A program made the translations under genes and the position numbers. The notes beneath the pieces are model-generated. The model had not been told where the DNA came from and searched no databases. It saw only the letters and a program-made list of their open reading frames with translations. This document shows, piece after piece, positions 61,772-64,000 of a stretch of 64,000 bases of DNA. Position 1 is the stretch's first letter; each line of letters starts with the position of its first letter. Source of the DNA: Desulfoferula mesophila (lineage in GTDB: Bacteria; Desulfobacterota; Desulfarculia; Desulfarculales; Desulfarculaceae); assembly GCF_037076455.1 (NCBI RefSeq), contig NZ_AP028679.1, positions 2,743,501 to 2,807,500 of the forward strand. Reading direction: 5' to 3'.

Positions 61772-63331
61772 ATGCCGGCCCACGCCCCGGTTGCTTTGAT
61801 CATTCTGGACGGTTGGGGCATCAATCCCGCGAAAGAGGGCAATGCCGTGGCCTTGGCCGACACGCCCTACATGGATTCGCTTTTTAAGGACTACCCCCAC
61901 ACCAGCCTGCTGTGCAGCGGCGAGGCCGTGGGGCTACCCGCCGGGCAGATGGGCAACTCCGAGGTGGGACACCTCAACCTGGGCGCCGGCCGCGTCGTCT
62001 ATCAGGACATCAGCCGCATCAACAACGCCGTGGCCAACGGCGAGTTGGGCCAAAACGCCGAGTTTCAAAAGGCCTTCGCCGCCGCCAAAAAAGACGGCCA
62101 CGCCCTGCACCTCCTGGGCCTGGTCAGCGACGGGGGGGTGCACTCGCTGCTCACGCACCTGGAGGCGCTGATTAGCGCCGCGGGCCAGGCCGGGGTGAAG
62201 CGCATCTTCATCCACGCCTTTTTGGACGGCCGCGACACCCCACCCGATTCCGGAGCTGGCTATCTCAAGCAACTCGAGGACTTTTTGAACGACAACTCCC
62301 CCGCCCTGCTGGCCAGCGTGACCGGGCGTTATTGGGCCATGGACCGGGACAAGCGTTGGGACCGGGTTCAAAAGGCCTACGACGCCCTGGTGCGGGGCAA
62401 GGGCCGCCTGGTGGGCGATCTGGTCACCGCGGTGGAAGAGGACTACTCCAACCAGGAGTTCGACGAATTCATCAAGCCCACGGTGCGCATGAACGAAGAC
62501 GGCCAGGCGGTGGGCACGATCAAGGACGGCGACGCGGTCATCTTTTTCAACTTCCGCGCCGACCGGGCCCGGGAGCTGACCTGGGCCTTCAACGCGCCGG
62601 ACTTCGACGGCTTCGACGTGCGCGATCGGCCCAAGCTGGGCTACTACGTATGCATGACCCAGTACGACCAGCATCTCCAGGTGCCGGTGGCCTTTGGACC
62701 CCAACGACTGGAAGACACCTTGGCCGAGGTGGTTTCACGGGCGGGCAAAAAGCAGTTGCACATCGCCGAAACCGAAAAGTACGCCCACGTCACTTTCTTC
62801 TTCAACGGGGGGGTGGAAGACCCGGTCCCCGGCGAAGACCGGGTGTTGATCCCCTCGCCCAAGGAAGTGGCCACCTACGACGAGAAGCCCGCCATGAGCG
62901 CGGTGGAGGTGACCGACGAGGTGGTGGAACGTATCGCCTCCGACCGATATGATTTAATAGTCATGAACTACGCCAACGGCGACATGGTGGGCCACACCGG
63001 GGTGTTGGCCGCGGCCGTCGCGGCCATGGAGACCCTGGACCGCTGCCTGGCCCGGGTGGTGCCCGCCCTGCTGATAGCCGGCGGCCGGGTGCTCTTGACC
63101 GCTGACCACGGCAACGCCGAACAGATGATCGATCCGCTCACCGGGGGTCCCTACACGGCGCACACCGTGGGCAACCCCGTGCCCTTGGTGCTTATAGACC
63201 CCGCGCGCCAGGACGCCTCCTTGCGCTCCGACGGCGCCCTGCGCGACGTGGCCCCCACGGTCCTGGACTTGATGGGCCTGGTTCCGCCCAAGGCCATGAC
63301 CGGCAAGAGTCTGCTCGATACCGGAGAATAG
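61772..63331 (+). CDS. gpmI: Phosphoglycerate mutase, 2,3-BPG-independent
   Basis: A 519-residue two-domain alkaline-phosphatase-fold enzyme. ILDGWGINP gives D13, and the phosphorylated nucleophile is S63 in QMGNSEVGHLNLGAG. DGRDTPPDSG, FNFRADRAREL and LTADHGNAEQM supply the manganese sites. It interconverts 3- and 2-phosphoglycerate. AGGAGG is the ribosome site. The M48 gene begins 4 bp after the stop. Confidence 0.97.
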   Translation: MPAHAPVALIILDGWGINPAKEGNAVALADTPYMDSLFKDYPHTSLLCSGEAVGLPAGQMGNSEVGHLNLGAGRVVYQDISRINNAVANGELGQNAEFQKAFAAAKKDGHALHLLGLVSDGGVHSLLTHLEALISAAGQAGVKRIFIHAFLDGRDTPPDSGAGYLKQLEDFLNDNSPALLASVTGRYWAMDRDKRWDRVQKAYDALVRGKGRLVGDLVTAVEEDYSNQEFDEFIKPTVRMNEDGQAVGTIKDGDAVIFFNFRADRARELTWAFNAPDFDGFDVRDRPKLGYYVCMTQYDQHLQVPVAFGPQRLEDTLAEVVSRAGKKQLHIAETEKYAHVTFFFNGGVEDPVPGEDRVLIPSPKEVATYDEKPAMSAVEVTDEVVERIASDRYDLIVMNYANGDMVGHTGVLAAAVAAMETLDRCLARVVPALLIAGGRVLLTADHGNAEQMIDPLTGGPYTAHTVGNPVPLVLIDPARQDASLRSDGALRDVAPTVLDLMGLVPPKAMTGKSLLDTGE

Positions 63332-63335
63332 ACTT

Positions 63336-64000
63336 ATGGCCCAGCGTCTGCTTTGCCTGCTGCTTTGCCTGGTCCTCCTGGGCGGCTTGCTGCCGCCTCC
63401 GGCCAGCGCTCTGATCAGCCTGGAAGAAGAGCGCAAGATGGGCGAGGAGGCCTATGCCGAGGTGATCGCCGCCATCCCCCTGGTGGACGACCCGGACATC
63501 GTGGATTACGTGCGCAACCTGGCCAAGCGCCTGGAAGCCTACGTCCCCGACAAGCCGTTTCCCTTTACGGTATACGTGGCCGACGTGGGGCAGATGAACG
63601 CCTTCGCCATCCCCGGCGGATATATCTTCATGTACCGGGGTATGATGACCGCCCTGGAAAGCGAAGCCGAGTTGGCCGGGGTGCTGGCCCACGAAATGGG
63701 CCACGTGTGGCGCCGCCATATAGCCAAGCGCATCGAAAAATCCAAGAGCACCAACCTTGCCAGCATTGCCGGGCTGCTGGCCGGCCTGGTTCTGGGAGGC
63801 ATGGTCTCCCCGGCCCTGGGCCAGGCCCTGACCATGGGTTCGGTGGCCGGCGGTGTCCAACAGCAGCTGGCCTTCAGCCGGGAAGACGAGCAAGAGGCGG
63901 ACTGGGCGGCCTTCAAGACCATGACCTCCGCCGGTTACCCACCCCGGGAAATGGAACGCAGCTTCCAGCGCATCTGGAAGACGGAAGACTACATGGGGGG
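63336..64000 (+). CDS. M48 metallopeptidase, BepA-like, C-terminus outside the window
   Basis: A partial gene, 221 codons to the window end. A signal peptide covers residues 1-25 (LLCLLLCLVLLGGLLPPPASA). It is followed by an M48 protease domain with the zinc motif H119-E-M-G-H123 and the third ligand E187 in EDEQEADWAAFK. A glycine-rich hydrophobic hairpin (143-178) between them is typical of BepA/YggG. BepA is a periplasmic quality-control protease for outer-membrane proteins with TPR repeats at the C-terminus; whether TPRs follow here cannot be seen. The protein is likely periplasmic. Confidence 0.92.
   Translation, partial: MAQRLLCLLLCLVLLGGLLPPPASALISLEEERKMGEEAYAEVIAAIPLVDDPDIVDYVRNLAKRLEAYVPDKPFPFTVYVADVGQMNAFAIPGGYIFMYRGMMTALESEAELAGVLAHEMGHVWRRHIAKRIEKSKSTNLASIAGLLAGLVLGGMVSPALGQALTMGSVAGGVQQQLAFSREDEQEADWAAFKTMTSAGYPPREMERSFQRIWKTEDYMG

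Overview
The window is about 64 kb of GC-rich, gene-dense bacterial chromosome with roughly 67 protein genes and no rRNA, tRNA, CRISPR array or mobile element that I can see. The gene content points to a Gram-negative strict anaerobe. There is a four-subunit 2-oxoacid:ferredoxin oxidoreductase, an EtfA carrying two [4Fe-4S] motifs, three acyl-CoA dehydrogenases, and menaquinone synthesis by the futalosine route (MqnB, MqnD). Envelope genes typical of LPS-bearing cells are also present (lapAB, lnt, an ampG-like permease, hflKC, an AMIN-type amidase). This fits a Desulfobacterota (former Deltaproteobacteria) sulfate-reducer or syntroph lineage, possibly Desulfarculales-like. That placement is inference from gene content and style, not from a marker gene.

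Layout. 1-1929: an unrecognised protein cut by the window edge, a divergent small winged-helix-like protein, and a DUF493 protein. 2145-5218: operon korD-korA-korB-korC plus a tandem-ACT protein, with promoter and terminator. 5357-8366: minus-strand accessory cluster with a zinc phospholipase C-fold protein, a lipoprotein and three small DsrE-superfamily proteins. 8367-8715: the only gene-free gap over 300 bp; it holds a candidate folded RNA. 8716-16518: ppx, guaB, guaA, dnaE and a lipoprotein. 16595-24632: a minus-strand beta-oxidation block (WYL-like regulator, two thiolases, crotonase, acyl-CoA dehydrogenase, terminator, then meaB, XRE-cupin regulator, acyl-CoA dehydrogenase). 24831-32712: plus strand UPF0280, phosphoesterase, HIT, lapA, lapB, mutS and amidase. 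32780-52070: an almost unbroken 19-kb minus-strand run, read from its promoter as yceD, rpmF, plsX, acd, etfB, etfA, fabG, acpP, fabF, dCMP deaminase, nrdR, ribD, VOC, ribE, GNAT, ribBA, ribH, nusB, tetR, mqnB, mqnD, corC, lnt and prfB, the last with a classic programmed frameshift. 52370-64000: plus strand greA, ampG-like, hflK-hflC, rplU-rpmA-obgE-proB-proA-nadD-rsfS-gpmI and an M48 protease cut by the window end.

How it works together. The Kor complex, the acyl-CoA dehydrogenases, crotonase, thiolases and Etf form a picture of acyl-CoA and 2-oxoacid oxidation feeding ferredoxin and ETF. The most interesting locus is the fatty-acid operon. The positions usually held by fabH and fabD between plsX and fabG are occupied by acd-etfB-etfA, with a ferredoxin-type EtfA resembling the CarCDE electron-bifurcating enoyl-CoA reductase. 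Other points worth a second look are the intracellular protein that keeps the full zinc-ligand spacing of Bacillus phospholipase C, the DsrE-type trio ending in a cysteine-free 56-residue protein, a tightly packed three-way-junction RNA candidate, and a two-hairpin greA leader.
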